This document shows, piece by piece, positions 63,201-64,000 of a stretch of 64,000 nucleotides of DNA. Position numbers and translations under genes: made by a program. The stretch lies in the NCBI GenBank assembly GCA_951640165.1, contig OX621257.1, forward strand, positions 4,041,201 through 4,105,200, read 5' to 3'. Source of the DNA: Pseudoips prasinana (Eukaryota; Arthropoda; Insecta; Lepidoptera; Nolidae). The stretch's first letter is position 1, and each line of letters begins with the position of its first letter. The notes under the pieces were generated by a model. The model was not told where the DNA came from. It did not search any database and saw only the letters and a list, made by a program, of their open reading frames with translations.

Positions 63201-63512
63201 TATAACGAAAGAAAAGTATGTTACTATAGCAATATAATAAAGATTTCATTACTAACGAATCTAATTAACAAGTAATTAGTTCAAGCAAAATGGTTTCCTA
63301 TAAAAACACACTTCAAAGTATTTATTATGAAGCGTACCGTCTATTATTTTTAATGTCGCGTAAGAAAAATGAGACGGTTTTACTTGTCGAAGTGACCCAA
63401 ATTTAATTTTATCCGACTACAGAATATTTTATCAATTCGTCTGTATACTTGTTTGTTTTTCTAGGCATAACATTAGACAGAAAATTCAATGGGCTCCTCA
63501 CACATCTGACTT
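63201..63512. other. Spacer
   Basis: Nothing recognised. Confidence 0.4.
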
Positions 63513-63762
63513 GGGGCTCTACCGGCTAAGTCGCCGAACATCGATTTCTTAAATGGCGTTCAAATAAAAAATAAAGGTTAAAATGACTTAATAAATCGTT
63601 AAATCGAGTCGGCTTCAAATTTGACAAGCGATTCCGGAACATTTATGACGTCACATGTGGTCATGGAAGCCGATTTAACGTTTGATTAAGTCATTTATAA
63701 GCTTTATTAATTTGAACGCCATTCAAGAAATCGATGTTCGGCGACTTAGCCGGTAGAGCTCC
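63513..63762. mobile_element. Palindromic MITE, 250 bp
   Basis: About 55-bp outer arms are almost perfectly inverted (GGCTCTACCGGCTAAGTCGC...CGATTTCTTAA). The central part is also partly self-complementary (GACTTAATAAATCGTTAAAT / ACGTTTGATTAAGTC). Confidence 0.85.
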
Positions 63763-63839
63763 TGGCTGGACAATTAAGTTCTGGTGCTTAAGCTGTTAGA
63801 AGAGATAGAAACCTTAGATAGAGTAACTATACCCTAGTT

Positions 63840-64000
63840 TTATTATCATCATCATTATCAGCCTGGTATAAGGTTTCTATAACATTGCCATTTCCACCAG
63901 TTAGGCGGTAGCCAGTACGCAGGTATTGCCCACCTGTACCGGAGCAGCATATCCGCGTTCCCGGGACTCCCCCATCAGGCGCCAAGAGAAGTCCACGGCA
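63840..64000 (+). repeat. R1-like LINE 3' region, cut by the window edge
   Basis: 63940-64000 matches 42185-42245 (CGCGTTCCCGGGACTCCCCC, CATCAGGCGCCAAGAGAAG). It probably extends past the window. Confidence 0.6.

Overview
The window is AT-rich animal nuclear DNA, most likely from a moth or butterfly. The evidence is an intron-containing, insect-type octopamine receptor gene, several tRNA-headed SINE families of lepidopteran type, RTE-like and CR1/Jockey-like LINEs with R1-like 3' ends, and one repeat after another. There are no operons or prokaryotic features. Two host genes can be argued for. One is the 3' end of a beta-type octopamine receptor (exons 25731-25928, 27322-27489 and 29195-29375, plus strand) with exact phase-compatible splice sites. 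The other is a tiny Cys/Gly-rich ORF (1723-1830) that resembles small male-specific sperm CGP proteins. The receptor's TM1-TM5 exon(s) are not visible, so they lie outside the window or very far upstream.

Most of the rest is transposable-element sequence. (a) 3960-8732 (minus) is an almost intact two-ORF LINE, inserted in a SINE with a 7-bp target duplication. (b) 13792-18892 is a three-level nest: a TIR DNA element holds a smaller mobile element, which holds a 4.27-kb LINE with one nonsense codon in ORF2. (c) 21772-24580 is a TIR element carrying a GC-rich direct duplication and a SINE whose pol III B-box region is amplified into ten 53-bp units. (d) 37062-44765 is a five-level stack: a SINE is split by an RTE-like LINE, which is split by a 4.7-kb hAT element (8-bp target duplication; excision would restore the LINE frame), which holds a decayed RTE, itself split by an R1-like LINE fragment. 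(e) 47645-48362 is a 36-bp minisatellite.

Five SINE families recur. SINE1 has a Glu-like tRNA head and is about 355 bp. SINE2 and SINE3 have different heads but a shared 3' domain. SINE4 is a further tRNA-headed family. The fifth has a head resembling the 5S rRNA internal promoter. A sixth short repeat ends like the RTE LINE and is called RTE-SINE here. Family names SINE1-4, LINE-A, LINE-B, REP300 and D145 are local labels, not database names. Two groups of palindromic MITEs and several isolated hairpins fill many gaps. The remaining stretches show no gene that I can support.
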